Positions 12,154 through 25,466 of a stretch of 64,000 nt of DNA are shown piece by piece; the stretch's first letter is position 1, and every line of letters begins with the position of its first letter. The position numbers were made by a program, and so were the translations under genes. Origin of the DNA: Atrichornis clamosus (Eukaryota > Chordata > Aves > Passeriformes > Menuridae); NCBI GenBank assembly GCA_013400975.1, contig WBMZ01011614.1, positions 173-64,172 of the forward strand. The letters run 5' to 3'. Below the pieces are notes generated by a model that searched no databases, was not told where the DNA came from, and saw nothing but the letters and a program-made list of their open reading frames with translations.

Positions 12154-14879
12154 AAAGCCATATTTAATTTAAATACTTCGTGGCTCTTGTGCTTTGACAT
12201 GGGACTAACTGCTACATCAGCAGTATGACTTGTTTGACCAGTTGCAAAAGTCTCTACACAAAAGCTGCCACACTTGGTTCTTCCTTTCCCACTTCTGTCC
12301 TTCAAGATTTATTATCTTTTGAAAAACTGGTTTGTGTGCTCAGTGTATGTATAATCAGCAGAGACTTCCTGGAACTTAATTTCTAATAGTCCATCATCAC
12401 AAAACATGCTCTATACTTCCATAGTTTGTAATTTTAAGAAATGGCAACTGAATATACTTCTTCCCTTTGCATCTCCTGCCTCTAACAAGAGCTTGTACAT
12501 CCACCCCAGACATTCAGTTGTCTCATCAGTTAGCGCCTGGGCCATTCCTACTGCACTTGTTCCGACTCAGAATAAATTTCTTTCTTATGCAGTTCTGAGC
12601 CAGAATAGTAATGAGGCATCGTCACTGTGATTGGCAATGCAATTCTTTTCAGCTGGGCCGCTGTGAGCCCTGGCCTGGCTGCTGGTGCTTGGATTGGCTT
12701 GAGGTAGAAAACAGCACATCTGCTGAGTCCTAAAAGATTGAGAGAGAAACTGAATGGAAACTGGAGAATGAAGTTGAAAGTAGTTGTGAAAAAACTCTTT
12801 TCGGAAGGTAGCTTTAGGCTAGGAAGCTAAAACTGGGAGATGAGAAGTATAAGAGTTTCATTTGCCTGTGTATCCAGTGTCTTAGTCAAATCTCCTTTCT
12901 GCTTTGCATACAAAGTTCCACATTTCCTGTGCAGCCACCAGTTCTTACTCCAAAGGGCTCTCCCAGTTTCCCATAACCATGTCCAATCTCAGCTTTTGCT
13001 GACATCTTAGCAAATTTTCCTCTCTACTTCCCATGTGGCTGAGGCTTTCTGATCTAGTAGGAGTACTAAAATATGATGAGTGTTTATCTCATTCCTCCTC
13101 ATGGTTTCTTTTTACCAGGTTTTGCTCAGCTATTCTTGGGTTCTCCACATCCCTTGCCTCTTTGTCAGAATGTTTTCCAGACTCCTCTTCCTGTCCATCC
13201 ACTACATTTTTCCATGACTAGATGCTCTTGAACTCTCTGCTCTCTGACAGATAAGTGAATTCCAGTGCTTATTCCCTGACTGCAATCTGTGCCATTGGGA
13301 TTAAATATGTAGATATTAAACATAGGTCTCAGTTACAACTGTATTTCAGCTTTGTTAGCCTGTTGTTTGACATATAACCTTCTGCCTTCTGTGTTGCCCA
13401 TTTTTGCTGTGAAGTCTGAATTACTTCATTTTCATGCTGCTCAATATTTGAGTCTTCATAATCTTAATTATTTTATTGCTACAATCTTCTGCAGAAATGA
13501 GGGAGGAAAGAAAGTGGTTTTACCCATATAAAATAATTCAGGATATTCAAATTTAAAGAAAAAAACACCTTGGAACATAATTTTTCAGACTACTTAATGT
13601 TATATACTGTGTATTAACTACTGTAGGTTGAAAGTGGAACTCCTCTGGATTACATTTACTGCTATATTATCAGCATTTTTGCAAAAGATATTTAAGGAAT
13701 AAGTTGGAACAGGATATGTGTGGGCACAATTAATGATGCCTCAGAAAGGCTTAGTTTAAGTGCCTTATCAATGTTATTAAGGCATGCAGCAGGAAGATAC
13801 AATCCAGGTTTTCCAGGGAAACTATCACTTGTTTTGATCATGATACCTTCTTTTCAGTCATGCAGTTGTTTATTACGCAATTTCCAGGTGCTGCAGCAAA
13901 TGAAATAAAAATTCTACTTACTATCATGGTTTTCTATTAGAGCAGATTCATCCTGAGCATCAATTGAACCTGGAGTTTCCTGGGAAAGAATAGTGGAAGT
14001 TCCTGAAGTACCATAGTGTTGTTAGTCAAAGGTACAGGGAGCCAATTACTTCTGGATTGGTGGATATAAGTCTATTTTGAATGTATGATATGCAATCCCA
14101 ATAGCATTGTATTAATTTATCAAGGTAATGGTGATAACTGAAGTTGAAATGTTCATCTGTGGTAAATAACTACTTCCCTGTTCTAAAAATAAACTTTGGA
14201 AAAGTATTAAATGCTAAGAGGACTTAAAGAAATAAGTATAGTGTTACATAGTGCAGATGGATGCAGTTTAGATGTAATTGTTATAAAAAATCAGCTGCTA
14301 GAATTTGCTTTTAAGCAGGGCTTGGACAAAAACATTAATTATCTGAGGCTCTTTGGCTGACATGGGCACCAAGCAGCATGTTTTGACATAAGAAGTGTGT
14401 TTACTGGCTACCAAACTTCTATTTCCATTTGAAATGGGTATAACTGACATTTGAGCCTCTGTAGACCTGAGCTACCTCTTTCTACATAAAAGATAGAAAT
14501 TAATAATCAAAATAGAGGTGTCTAGTGCTATTTGAAATGCCCTATCACATTTAACCTAGCCTCCAGCTGTCATTCCAGAAGGACTCAGATTTCCTCTAGT
14601 CTCATGTCTACCAGTCCCAGATCTCAGATACCCTAGGTGTCTGAAATATCTATGTTTGAGCCACTGAGTCATAGTTCAGCATTTCAGATGTACCTTTTTG
14701 ATCTAAGTTGTACATATTTTGGTCTGGAGGTCAGAGTTCAGAGATCTCCTAATTAGGGAGATATTTTTCTTTGAGATTTTTTATTTTCATAGTCCCTGGT
14801 AGATTTTTGTTTCCCCATGAGTGAATTTAGCATCCATAATTCTGTGGATGTGTTTGAAGCACTATCTTCTTTTGTTTGT
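12154..14879. other. Unique DNA, no gene recognised
   Basis: About 2.7 kb of non-repetitive sequence. A slightly GC-richer patch at 12640-12710 carries two inverted CCAAT motifs (GATTGG) but no CpG cluster or TATA arrangement that would support a promoter call. Confidence 0.5.
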
Positions 14880-15565
14880 TTTGAATCTCTTCTGTTAGCT
14901 ATTTTCTCTCATTGTTTCCTACTGCTTCTATTGGAATGTACAGTAAGAAATGCTTTTCTGTTCACGTATTTAATGCCACTTTTAGCATATGGTCTTTGGT
15001 ATGTTCCTATCTCTTTTCTAGGCTAAAGAATCCTGGTTATTCTTTGTGCAGAAATTGTGTCAACTTTGATCCAGTCTTTGTCCTTTTCTATACCTTATCC
15101 AATCATATTTTATTATTTTTGTTGTAAGAAGGACCACCAGATTTACACACTCTATTTAGATTGGAGCTGTGTTATTTTTGTATTCTGTGGCATTAATAAT
15201 AACCATAATAATTTTTCTCTTTGTCTTTTTTTTAACTACTATTAAGCATATTCCTGATATTTCCAGAGAGTGATCTGTTATAACTCCAGGGTCTTGCTAT
15301 TGGAGAGTATATACTTCAAAGTCTATCATTGTGTTTGTAAAGCTAGGATTATTCTTCTTTTGGTCTATGAATTTATGTCTGTCTATATTGAATTTTGTAC
15401 TGCCTTGTCAGACGATAGCATGACATTTGAAACAACCATTACCTTTACTCTCAAAAGCGAGCAAACTTTGTAAACTTCCAGCCTTCTTTCACATAATTTA
15501 TGAATTTGTTGAACAGCACAGATCACAGTACAGATCCCAGGAAGATACTACAACTTTTACAGTGA
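14880..15565 (-). mobile_element. Ancient CR1-type LINE, ORF2 C-terminal and internal part
   Basis: Minus-strand landmarks of the old amniote CR1 group, read on the plus strand, are TATTGAATTTTGTACTGCC at about 15388, GCAAACTTTGTAAACTTCC near 15460, and GTTGAACAGCACAGATCACAG with ACAGATCCCAGGAAGATAC ending near 15548. The order agrees with the reverse complement of CR1 ORF2. The left part (14880-15270) is weaker and placed by order only. Open frames crossing it are spurious. Confidence 0.6.
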
Positions 15566-15579
15566 AAACTGACAAAGTG

Positions 15580-15965
15580 TTCCTACACAGGTCTCCTATG
15601 AACCCACATCTGGCCAAAGCTCAGCCATCCAGACAAGTGTGGGGCAACTCTGTGCTAACAAGTTTAAGAAAGGGCAAAAAATACCAGACAGAGAGAGGAG
15701 GAGGAAGCAAAACCAGTGAGAGAAACAGCAGTTTCAACACCAAGGTCAAAGGAGGAGTAGATGTTCCAGGTGCTGGAGCAGACATTCCCTGCAGCCCATG
15801 GAGGACTCACACCAGAGATGATTTTCCTGACAGGAACTGCAGCTCACAGAGAGCCAACACTACAGCAAAAATGTAAGAAAGAAGTAGAGGTAGAGAGGAA
15901 CTGCAGTTTACTGGCTGTAACCTCCCATCTTCCTTTGCACAACTCGGGGGTGCAGAGAAGTCTTG
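15580..15965 (+). repeat. Avian dispersed element, copy B
   Basis: Same family as 1-600, in the opposite orientation. Landmarks in order are CTGGCCAAAGCTCAGCCATCC (15611), GGCAACTCTGTGCTAACAAG then TTTAAGAAAGG (15643-15675), CAACACCAAGGTCAAAGGAGG (15736), GTTCCAGGTGCTGGAGCAGA (15763) and CTGCAGCCCATGGAGGACTC (15791). It begins directly beside the old CR1 ending near 15565. The 149-codon open frame at 15427-15876 straddles the two repeats and is not a gene. Confidence 0.6.
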
Positions 15966-18900
15966 TGCTATGTGACAGCCAGTTATCTACTGGAGATTAG
16001 ATGAGGTGTTCCCATTATTATTTTCTGCCTTTACACTCTCAGTGCATGTGTGTATTCCTGATTCACATAACTTGTTTATCTGATTTAATTCTAAAGCTTC
16101 TGTAACTTTAATCAGTAAAACTCTGTAATGCAACCAGTCTTTCCTATGTAGTTTGATGGAATTGTTGACTGATTTACCTTCTTCCATTAAGTTCCTGATA
16201 CATCTATAAAGTCAATTTCTTGTTTGAATCAAAGTGTTTTAAATCCCTTATTTTTGCTCTTATTGCATTTGTATAGAAACATAGATATTATTTCAATTTC
16301 ACATTTTCTTCGGTACTTCATTTTGACTGTTCTTCATCTTTTAATTTGAATTTTACTCTTCGATCTCATATTTTGAGGTTTTGTGAAGAAGTATGGGTTT
16401 ATATACTGTTTTTTATGAAACAGCTGTTGAAAGATCTGTTATTCTGGATGCCTCCCTTGCAAGGGATACAACCCTTGCTGACTTTTGTGGAGCTAGTCAG
16501 TTTTTACAGTGCAAGCAGTCTCATTCTGTTTTGACTTCAGAAAAAATTCTCTTGTACAAATTCTCCCTGCCACCAGGTCTTAAGATATTCTTCCTCTGGA
16601 TGTCATTTATTCTGGTATGTTTGGAGACCTTCTTTCTGTCTGAGCAATAGGTAGCACTGAGAACAGCTCAAAGAATGCTGCCACAGAGGTTCTAGTATTT
16701 AGCTTCCCATAGAACTGCAGGCATTTTCCTTTTGGACTATTCTCCTTCTGTTCTTTGCATAGCTGAGGGTCACTTAGCCTTCAAGCAGTGGCTTTTTCCT
16801 AGCAGTGGCCCTGACCAGTCACTGCCTTCATGAACCCAAGAGCCAGGCCATCAAATGGTACCTTTGGATGTCACAGAGTTATTGTTAAACTGCAGGCTGG
16901 TTTTAACCGGACTGTAATATGCCAATCCTTCCACTAAAAAAACCCCAAAACCAATCTGCTCTCAGATCTCAGTTAGGGAAGCTTGCTTTTATCTTGCAAC
17001 CTTTGTTTCTACAGCTCAGTAATTGCATGATAGCATATTTTCAAGGTGGACCGTTATCTATATAAAATGAACATATATAAAAATGTAGATGATTGTCAAT
17101 AAGTGGTGTTATTTGAACTGTGGTAGAATGTATATTTTCAACTAATGATGTGCCAGATAACCGCACAAACTCTGAACATTTTTAACTATATAAAATCTTG
17201 GACAGATAATCCCATTCTTCTTTGATTAAAAAAAGCCCACCTAGCATGCAGTTTTCTGGAATGAAAGAGTGCCCATCCCTCAGTTTCCTATACCTCTGGG
17301 AAGCTGAAACAAGTTGGAGTTCCGCAGTTATTCTCTCCTTCACCTAGCTTCTGAGAAACAGTGTGTCAGTTAAGGCGGTCCTACAGCAATTCTAAGGAAT
17401 ACTGGAATTTTTGTAGGAACCATCAGATGTAGGGTGCGAAAATGGCTTAAACCCATCTTTTTTCCCCTATTTTAATTTGTATCCTTCTACTGAGATATTT
17501 AGAGTTATTTAGAGTAATACAGCAATATCCAGAATATTATTTGTAGTTCCTGCTGTTGCATGATTTATTCATCCACATTTATATGCACTGTTCTTTTTAA
17601 TTAACTTGTTTAACAACAATACCTTAGTTTCTTCCTTAATAAAATAGTATTATCCCTTGGTAATGTAAGTAAAAGCACCTATATATATACATATATATAT
17701 ATATACATATTAATGTTTTTTCTGATCAAATCTACTGGTATTGCTAAGGATGATCAAACACAACCATATTTCAAACATGGTTGCTGGTGATCCATCAACA
17801 CTTTTTCCCTGGTTATCATGTAGTAGAATCCTGTTTAATTTAAATATTAGATTAGTGCAAGTATTAGATAAATGCCCAATAGATCTCTTTTTTGTTGTTG
17901 TTTCCCCCCCCATTATAACATATAACAGTCTGTGAAAATGAAAAGTATTTCAAAGTGAGTGTAAACATTTTATTATTTATTTAACAGAAGTATAATTGTT
18001 AAATTTCTCACACTAACTTTCAAATATGTACGACTGTATTTTTATGCACCAATAAAAAATCGCAGAGTGAACAGGGTAAAAAAAAAAATCACTCAGAAAG
18101 ACTCCTCATTACATTATAATGTCTTTAAAGTATGTCACGTGTTAGATCTAAACTGCTTGATAGGTAGCCATTTTAAAGACTTTTATGAATATAATCAATG
18201 TAATTCTCAATAGTTATGTTTCTAATAACCAATTTGCTGACTTCATGTTCTTGTCAAGATAATTTATATATATATACACCATATGTTCTGTGACATTCTT
18301 CTTTGCCCAGGTGAGTATTTAATCTTCCTTTCTCCCTAAAGGAATTATCCACATCTCTGAAATCAGAGGATCCTCCACTTATTTTTCCCGTCTGTCAGAC
18401 CTTCCAGCTGTAAGACCTCAAGTCATAATGATCATCTTTTCAGCAGAGGGCAGCATATGGCATTCTCAGAGTCCATCAGTTCCACTGTTTAATTGGCTGT
18501 AGAAATCACTGTTGAGCTAAAGCTGATTCTGAAGCCCTTCCAACTCTTGACTCTTAGGCAAGATTCAGATTTTGGTATCCTTTGTTATTGTATAGAATAT
18601 TTTTCAGGGGAATGATCTGTAGTAATGAATCTGTTGAATGAAATGAAAGTTGTTTTTCCTTTTTCTTTACTGTTACAAGAAAGTAATATTCCTCTGGTTG
18701 AAATTTTCTTAGTAATGATAGTAAAGATTACATTGTTCCAATACATTGAATAGATGCTAAATAGTTGCATATCAGATAATTTTCTTTGTTGATAATCTTG
18801 AGCCCATGTCTTCATAATAATGGTAAATCTGTTATGGGGAGAAGGGCTTGGTAAATCGTTTGCTGTTGGGAATCAGACAACCTAACCTCTGAGCAACTAA

Positions 18901-19209
18901 TTCTGTTTTACAATAATTTCAAAAAAAGAAGCATTTTATTTTTTAACAAATTATTTTCCCTTCCATTCTGTGTTGAAATAATGAGGTTACATCATGTTTT
19001 ATTATTCACATTTTGATTTTTTACTTATATCACATTTCCTCTTTTTTATTTCTTTTTTTAAAGTAACAACTAATGCTTTCTGATTTAAATATATTCAAAA
19101 GTTCTCAAAATGACAATTGATTCTTTTTGCATGTTGCAAAAGCCTCTCAATAGATTAAGAATTTTAACATAGTTTTTACAATATCATACAGTCTCTGTGT
19201 TTTGTAAGC
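15966..19209. other. Unique AT-rich DNA with simple repeats
   Basis: No gene is recognised. It includes a TA-rich microsatellite at 17680-17710 and a short TA run at 18267-18276. The plus-strand frame at 16393-16650 is 85 codons without family resemblance. Confidence 0.55.
17680..17710. repeat. (TA)n microsatellite
   Basis: Alternating TA with two interrupting CA steps, about 30 bp. Confidence 0.9.
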
Positions 19210-19210
19210 T

Positions 19211-19370
19211 ACAGAATCATAGAATAGTTTGGATTGTAAATGACCTTTGAAGCCAATTTTGTCCAACCCGTGTGCAGTGAACAGGTGCATCTTCAACTAG
19301 ATTAGGTTGCTCATAGCCACAGCCAACCTGGTGCTTAGTATTTCTGTGGATGGGGCATATACACAGAATA
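19211..19370 (-). mobile_element. CR1 LINE, 3' terminal fragment
   Basis: The plus strand starts ACAGAATCATAGAATAGTTT, the reverse complement of the avian CR1 tail, and continues TGACCTTTGAAGCC... and GTCCAACCC. The right end, GGATGGGGCATATACACAG, matches the CR1 3' UTR in inverse orientation. It is a minus-strand copy truncated to about 160 bp. Confidence 0.9.
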
Positions 19371-22300
19371 GTTTGGAATGATTGATTTTTGTAACCTTAG
19401 CGGTGGAATAAAATAAGAGAAATGAATGTTTTAAGAAATGCTCCAGATTTTTTGTTTGGTAACTGAGGGAGAATATATTGTTGTATGAGTCTTCCTGAAG
19501 TTCTGTTCTGCTGTTGGTTGAAGCATCTGTTGTTTTTCACAGAAGGGCAGAAAATTTGTAGGTGAGCTATCTTTCGATAAAATTTCATGCCAGCAAGTGG
19601 CTTGGCAGTGACAATGAATGCCCAGAACTCAAATATAGAAATGGTTACTTCATGTACCATAATACCGTGAGCATTAACATGAAAGAGGTTTTTCTGAATC
19701 ACTTTGAGGGGAAAAAAAAAAATAGTAATTTGCAACTCAACTAGTTAAGGTGGTGCTGAGTTAATTGAGTCTTTCTATAGAGAAGACTAAAAATCTATTG
19801 ACTCTACAGAAAAGGAAACATATTCTAAACAAGGGTTGACATTTAAGCATGATTTACATTTGAGGCAAAACCTTGAAAGAGGCTTGGATTGGCTCACACT
19901 CTTGGAAGGGCCAGATAGAGGTTTGTTGGTCTAGTAGCAAAAATGTTTTATTCTGAGTTCTTAAGTTGTTCATCTTTGGCTGGGTATTAAGACTGTGGTG
20001 CTTCATGAAAATATGCTTTTTGGGTGTGATAGTTAAGTGTCTTGTGAAGTTTCATTCTAGTCCCTTAGAAAGTTTTGAAGCATTTGACTCAGTCATTTAA
20101 GCATTTTCCCACTGTTATGTAATCCGTGTTTGTACAGTTCCACTGTGTCTCCTATTTATCCTATTTCTTTATTCATATTTATTTTAAAATTTCAGATATA
20201 TTTTCTGTATATTAAATGTGTAACATTAATTTCTCTGGCCCCTCCTTTTTCAATTTTGTTTCTTGTTCTCATTTCTTGAAGTAGCATAGTCTTGGAGAAA
20301 CTGTTTTTCTCCACTTCGATATCCTTGGATATCTGTATCCTTTCCATAAGAATTTTTCCAGCCTTATTACTGACTAGCAATGAAGCACACAGGAGTGTGA
20401 CAGCCTATGTAATTAAGAACACTTGATTTATCTACTATATCATCCATTGAGTGATAGCATAATTTGGGCAATTTTAAGTGTGGCATAACCACCCAGTGAG
20501 TGGTTAAACGTCTACAGTGTAGCATGTCTGACATACAGTTTGGCAGCTAGAATTTACTCTCCAAAAAAACCCAAAAGATCTCTTAGAGAACTTCAGCTTG
20601 GAATGTTTCCTGATCACCAACACTGTTTGTGGTACTTCAGAAAAGAAATCTTGGAGCCTTCAACCTATTGTTTGAAATGATAATGGCTCTGCGTACACTG
20701 GGAAAATGTTCTTCTATACCAAGAGTTTTGAGCCATTCCTCATTTTTCCTGACCCTGAGGTTAATATGTATTCTGAAAGTCCTTTAGAACCAGCTCTGGA
20801 GGTTACTGAAGTTATGTTGGGGAAAGTATTGTCTCAGGACTTTTTCTGAGTTTTCTCCCAATTTTGTCAGAGCAGAGGACAAGTTCTTAATATTGGGTAT
20901 AAACTTTCCATTTTCTATACTGTTCCTACCACCATCATGGTTAAATTGTTTTCAGCTATCACTTAAGACTTGCTTGATGCTATTTCACACTATTTCAACT
21001 GTTGAAAATTACTTAAGCGGAAGCTTTGCATCACTTTTGTTTCTGAAAGTGCCCACTCTTGGCAATTAAAGAGAACCTTGAAGTAGGGTAGCTATACGAA
21101 CCTTATTGAATTTTGAATTCCAGTTTGCATAGCTATGTCACATTTGCTTTAATCCAGAACAGCCACTTCATCTTCGACCTCTCAGCCCTGCTGCTCAAGG
21201 GAAACATACAAAATACCTTCAAAAGGTAATTCTGGAACTAAAATTCATAACTCTGCTGGGCACTAAAAACCATGGACTCAACAGAGACATTGGTTTTATG
21301 GCACATTATATTTTTTGCCACCCCAGGATAACCTTTCCATGCTGCACAGACAATAAATTACTTGTGTCTCTTTTGCTCTCTCTCTCCCTGTCCCATAGGA
21401 GCAAACAAATGTATTGCCTTTCCCTTTCTAATACTTCTTTGCCTCATATTTATGAGCTATCTTATCTTTTACTTAATTCAATTGGTTTGATTAAATTAAA
21501 ACCAGAGCAATTGTTCTCAACTTTTATTTAGTTTGAAAGTTTGCTAATTCTATTTCAGACTTGAATATCTGAAAGCTTGTCATTTTTCTCTCAAATATTT
21601 CATTTAGTCTAGTAGAAGATAGTAACATTTATTATAAACCGTACATATCTGTACTGTTAGAACACATGGCTGGAGTAGTACCACTTAATACACATTAACA
21701 TGATGATTACCTGTGACTAATTTCTCCCATTTGTTTCCAGAAGTTTTATTGTAGTTCAGTCTTTTAATACACAGTTTGACCAGTCCAAAGTCCTAGATAG
21801 CTATACTTCTGTATTTTTAATATTTTCTATTTATTATTCTTGTGTTATTGTGCATGTGGTTTGTAAAACATTTTGAGACTGATCTGGCTGAGGAGTGATG
21901 TGTGTTTGTCCTGTTTCTTATTTTCAAAAAAAAAATGGAAGCAATTAAAGGAACAAAATGCACTTGATCATGAATGTCCCTGTTTCCAAGGTTAAACATT
22001 ATGTATAGAAATTGCTAATTTCTGAAGTGTCTTGCCTCTCAATGACATCCTCTGAAAAGGTGGTAAACTTCAAGTTGTATCATCAGTAACTGAGCTCTAT
22101 TCAGTTTCTAATACAGTCAATAGTGCTTTGATAAAGCTGGAAAATATTGAAATGCTGACAGTTTCTAAGATAATCCTTTAAATACTGGTTGCCAGTACCC
22201 ATATATTTTAAAAACAAAAAAAATCACTCAGAAAAAAATACAATAAAAGGATGTGTGCATTATTACATACTCTTCACATCAGTGATTCTTTTATGAAAAA

Positions 22301-23539
22301 ACCTCAAAATAAAGCACACACTGTCTCTGCAGGTCTCAGATATCACAGGAGATTCTTCTGAATACACCCTCATGGTTTGGTGCTTATTCTTAGATGGAAG
22401 AAACAATGCCATAAATTTGAATCTTGCCTCTGTCTCTGGTTTTAAAAAACTTCAGTACAATAAATGAAAGAAAACAAAAAAGGTACAGTATTTGGACTCA
22501 TGGCATTATGACATACTATCTGAGTAGACAACACAAATAGCCTGCAGCATAGATCAACTTTAACTGTGGTCTTGTCATGTTTCATAAACTGGAGCAAAAC
22601 TGGACTTGGTCAGCATAAGATATAAAGCTTGTAAGAAAACTGTTCATAATTCAGAAAGTGGTGCATATGGTTCAGCTGTTTCACAGTATTTTTTCAAAAA
22701 TGATAGAGTAACTCATTACAATTAAAGGGGATAATTTTTTCTCAATAGAGGGTGATGCGGGAAGAAATCCAAATCTTTTCATTTGCACCTCCCCCTTAGT
22801 GTTTTTTCTCTTTTTCTTGTTTAAGTTAGATTTTGTTTTTTCAACATTTTTGCAAATATTTCCGGTGGTAATAACTGGTTTTTACTATTAAATATGATTG
22901 AACCATATTTAGCTTCAATCACCTTAAGAAATTTAGGTTTATATCTGGCTATTTTTCTTTGTGTGACTAAATAGGAGTACTGTCTTTTTTCAGTGTGTAT
23001 GGATTTACCTCACAAAATTACAATTTGGAGACATAAGCATGTGTTATGTAATAAATTCAGGAAGCTACTAATTTGTTGTAGGGTTTCTTATTTCATATTT
23101 GAAATTTAAACTTAAATCTCTGTTGCAACCAACCCAGACCATTCTCAAGACTAGTAATTTTTAAACATGATGCTCATCTGCTATTGACCCTATAGAAAAG
23201 ATTCAGTGTTATTTCTAAATGCTCTTTGTTGTGATGACCACTTAATGATAGAAATACTACTGCCATAACATTGGTCCTAGCTGGTCTCCTGAGTACAGAC
23301 TTCTTACAAATAATATATTCCTAACCTAAACCCAAAAAACCAGTAGAATTGGATTTTAAAATAATTTTTATTTTTTATAATTAGATTCTCTTAATGGTAC
23401 ACAAATTCTGTTTAAATGATGCTGTCTGTTTCATTTATATTTTTATTTGCTCTTAAATATATCATGTGTTATTAAAAATAAACCTATTCTGTTCTTGCAT
23501 AAGTGCAGTTTAGAAAATCCTTAATTTTTCATCCATTTT
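19371..23539. other. Unique AT-rich DNA
   Basis: No gene, RNA or repeat family is recognised. The overlapping frames at 19397-19735 (minus, 112 codons) and 19562-19744 (plus) have no motif and no splice context that I could support. Confidence 0.55.
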
Positions 23540-23665
23540 GAGAAATTTCAATTCCAATACTATTGTATTTCAATGAATATTGAAATTTCAATATTGAAAC
23601 TATTGAAATTTCAATGCAATACTCTTGCAATTCAATTGCAATTGAATTTCAATTTCAATACTACT
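23540..23665. repeat. Cluster of AT-rich perfect palindromes
   Basis: Two perfect 20-bp palindromes lie at 23576-23595 (AATATTGAAATTTCAATATT) and 23629-23648 (AATTCAATTGCAATTGAATT). Between them sits a 14-bp one at 23602-23615 (ATTGAAATTTCAAT). Further TTTCAAT half-sites occur on either side. The array looks like local duplication of a TTGAAATTTCAA core. Confidence 0.85.
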
Positions 23666-25318
23666 TTATTTGCCACACTAAAAGGAAAAACTTAAATCCA
23701 TCCCTTCCTCCCCCCTGTAGAATTTAATAAAATGATGAGTCTTCTTTCTTGATAGGTTAGTGAAATTAAATTGTTTTCCAGTGTATATAAGTAAAGTTTA
23801 ATGTTTGCTGTTGGAACCAAAGCATTTTCATCAAAATCCATTGTTCTAGAAACAGAGGATTAGAGCAGGTTGAAGCAGTGACCTGTACAGGATATCTCAC
23901 CCTGTACAACATTAATAATGGATGTCACTATTTACTAGCCCTCAAGAGCCCACTTTAAATATATCATATTTACTGTGAAACTCGAATAAAGGCAGATGCT
24001 GTAGAAAATGTGTTGTATACAATCAGCCATGATTTTATTATTATAAATTGTGAATCCTGACTACTTCCAGGCCTTTTACTCTCCTTCTTCCTAGCCTCTA
24101 AAAATACCACTTACCCTCTATTTACAATTTAGACATGTAGTCTCAACTTTGTATTTTTTAATGTTGGATTTAGCAACATTTTATTAATGTAATGTGTTCT
24201 GTGTATGATTAACTCACGCTGGGAGTTTTCTTAGCAGGGTGATTAGAGTGGAAATGTCATCCTTTGACATCATGATAATTCCCTCATGGAATGGGGTTGA
24301 AATCCTTACATCCAAACCAGAGAATCTTGCTCCTTGAAGGAACATACACGCTTCAGAGAACAAGGCTGTAACTATCCCTGTGGCCAAGTAGGTGGAATTA
24401 GGCCCCTTGATTCCTTTACGTTTTCCACTTTCAGTGGAATGGTGAGATTTGGAACTAAGGATTTGGTTCCAGGCTGTAGAGAAGAGCTAGTCTGAAAGTT
24501 ATAAAGTCTTCTGGTTTGTTCTTTACAGACTGGTTGTGTTTTACTTGTCACTTGTTCTTTCTCTTCCTTTCCACTCTCCGCAGGTCTCTTTACCTCGATA
24601 ATCTTGGGTACACTTGCTACATTTATTCAGCTCTCCCCTTCTTTGATCTGTCCCTTCCAAAATCATCTAATCTTGGACTTTTTCAAACTCATTATCATTC
24701 CTGACTCTTTTTCTAGTTCTGTTTAACCAATTGTGCTTCAAGTCACTGGAACCAACATACTTGATATTGGCTGAAGTCCCGTTGAGTCCAGCTATACAGA
24801 TAATTTCTTTATTTCAGTCTCTCACTCAGTTCAGGGTATGGTGGTTCTTCTGTACTCTCTTTTGCTTTCACGCAGTAGTCCCACTGCCCTGGTGCTTAGT
24901 TCTCAGTCCTAGCCATCCTAATCAGTCAATCCAAGGCCTCTAACATAAATCAGCAGTTTTACTCATGCCTAATTTCAGACCTTTGCTGATCATTCTCCCA
25001 TTCTACTGCCACACAGATCCTTCTGTCTCCAATTTACCTTCTGTGGGTATTGCCTTTAGAGAGTATAAGCAAGATAGTCTCTGTTCTCCCAATATATGGA
25101 TTGGAATATAACAAGAAGAGTGCATTATGGGGGAAATATAGGATCAGTCTTGGGATGGGAATTACTTTGTGCAGGTGGAATCATTCATGGTATCAGTTTT
25201 CAACTGTTGCATGTCTCATCTGTTGTTGTTGTGACTACAATTTTCAAAATCTTATTACCTTGTCAGAGTTTGGGTAAATTTTCATATCACGCTGCAATTA
25301 AGTTCTATTTCATATTAT
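23666..25318. other. Unique DNA, possible conserved patch at 24190-24420
   Basis: No gene is recognised. The patch at 24190-24420 is compositionally less AT-biased than its surroundings and carries several TAAT/ATTA and TGACATCA-like motifs. Whether it is conserved cannot be decided from one genome. Confidence 0.35.
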
Positions 25319-25466
25319 CTGAGATTATCCCAGTTGGTAAGAGCATGGTGCTAATAATGCCAAGATTGTGGGTTTAATCCTTGTATGGGCCATTTACTTA
25401 AGACTTGGACTTGATGATCCTTGTGGGTCTCTTCCCACTCAGATATGCTGTGATTCTGTGATTATG
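25319..25466 (+). mobile_element. TguSINE1-like SINE (tRNA-Ile head, CR1 tail)
   Basis: Bases 25319-25392 align without gaps to a 74-nt tRNA-Ile. The A-box region CAGTTGGTAAGAGC starts at 25331, the anticodon loop GTGCTAATAATGCC carries AAT, and the B-box is the diverged GGGTTTAATCC at 25370-25380. The acceptor end is GGGCCA at 25387-25392. The sequence then passes into a CR1 tail, ACTTGGACTTGATGATCC to TGTGATTCTGTGATT. This chimeric structure is that of the passerine SINE TguSINE1, mobilised by CR1. The 5' acceptor strand and B-box are mutated, so it is an old retroposed copy and not a tRNA gene. Confidence 0.85.

Noticed and set aside
15427..15876. 149-codon plus-strand open frame
   Set aside because: It crosses from the end of an old inverted CR1 into the dispersed element copy B; both parts are recognisable repeats.
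19397..19735. 112-codon minus-strand frame
   Set aside because: No recognisable domain, overlapping open frame on the plus strand, and no splice or start context.
25319..25392. A tRNA-Ile(AAT) gene
   Set aside because: The head is tRNA-like over its full length, but the acceptor strand and B-box are mutated and it runs directly into a CR1 tail, so it is a SINE copy.
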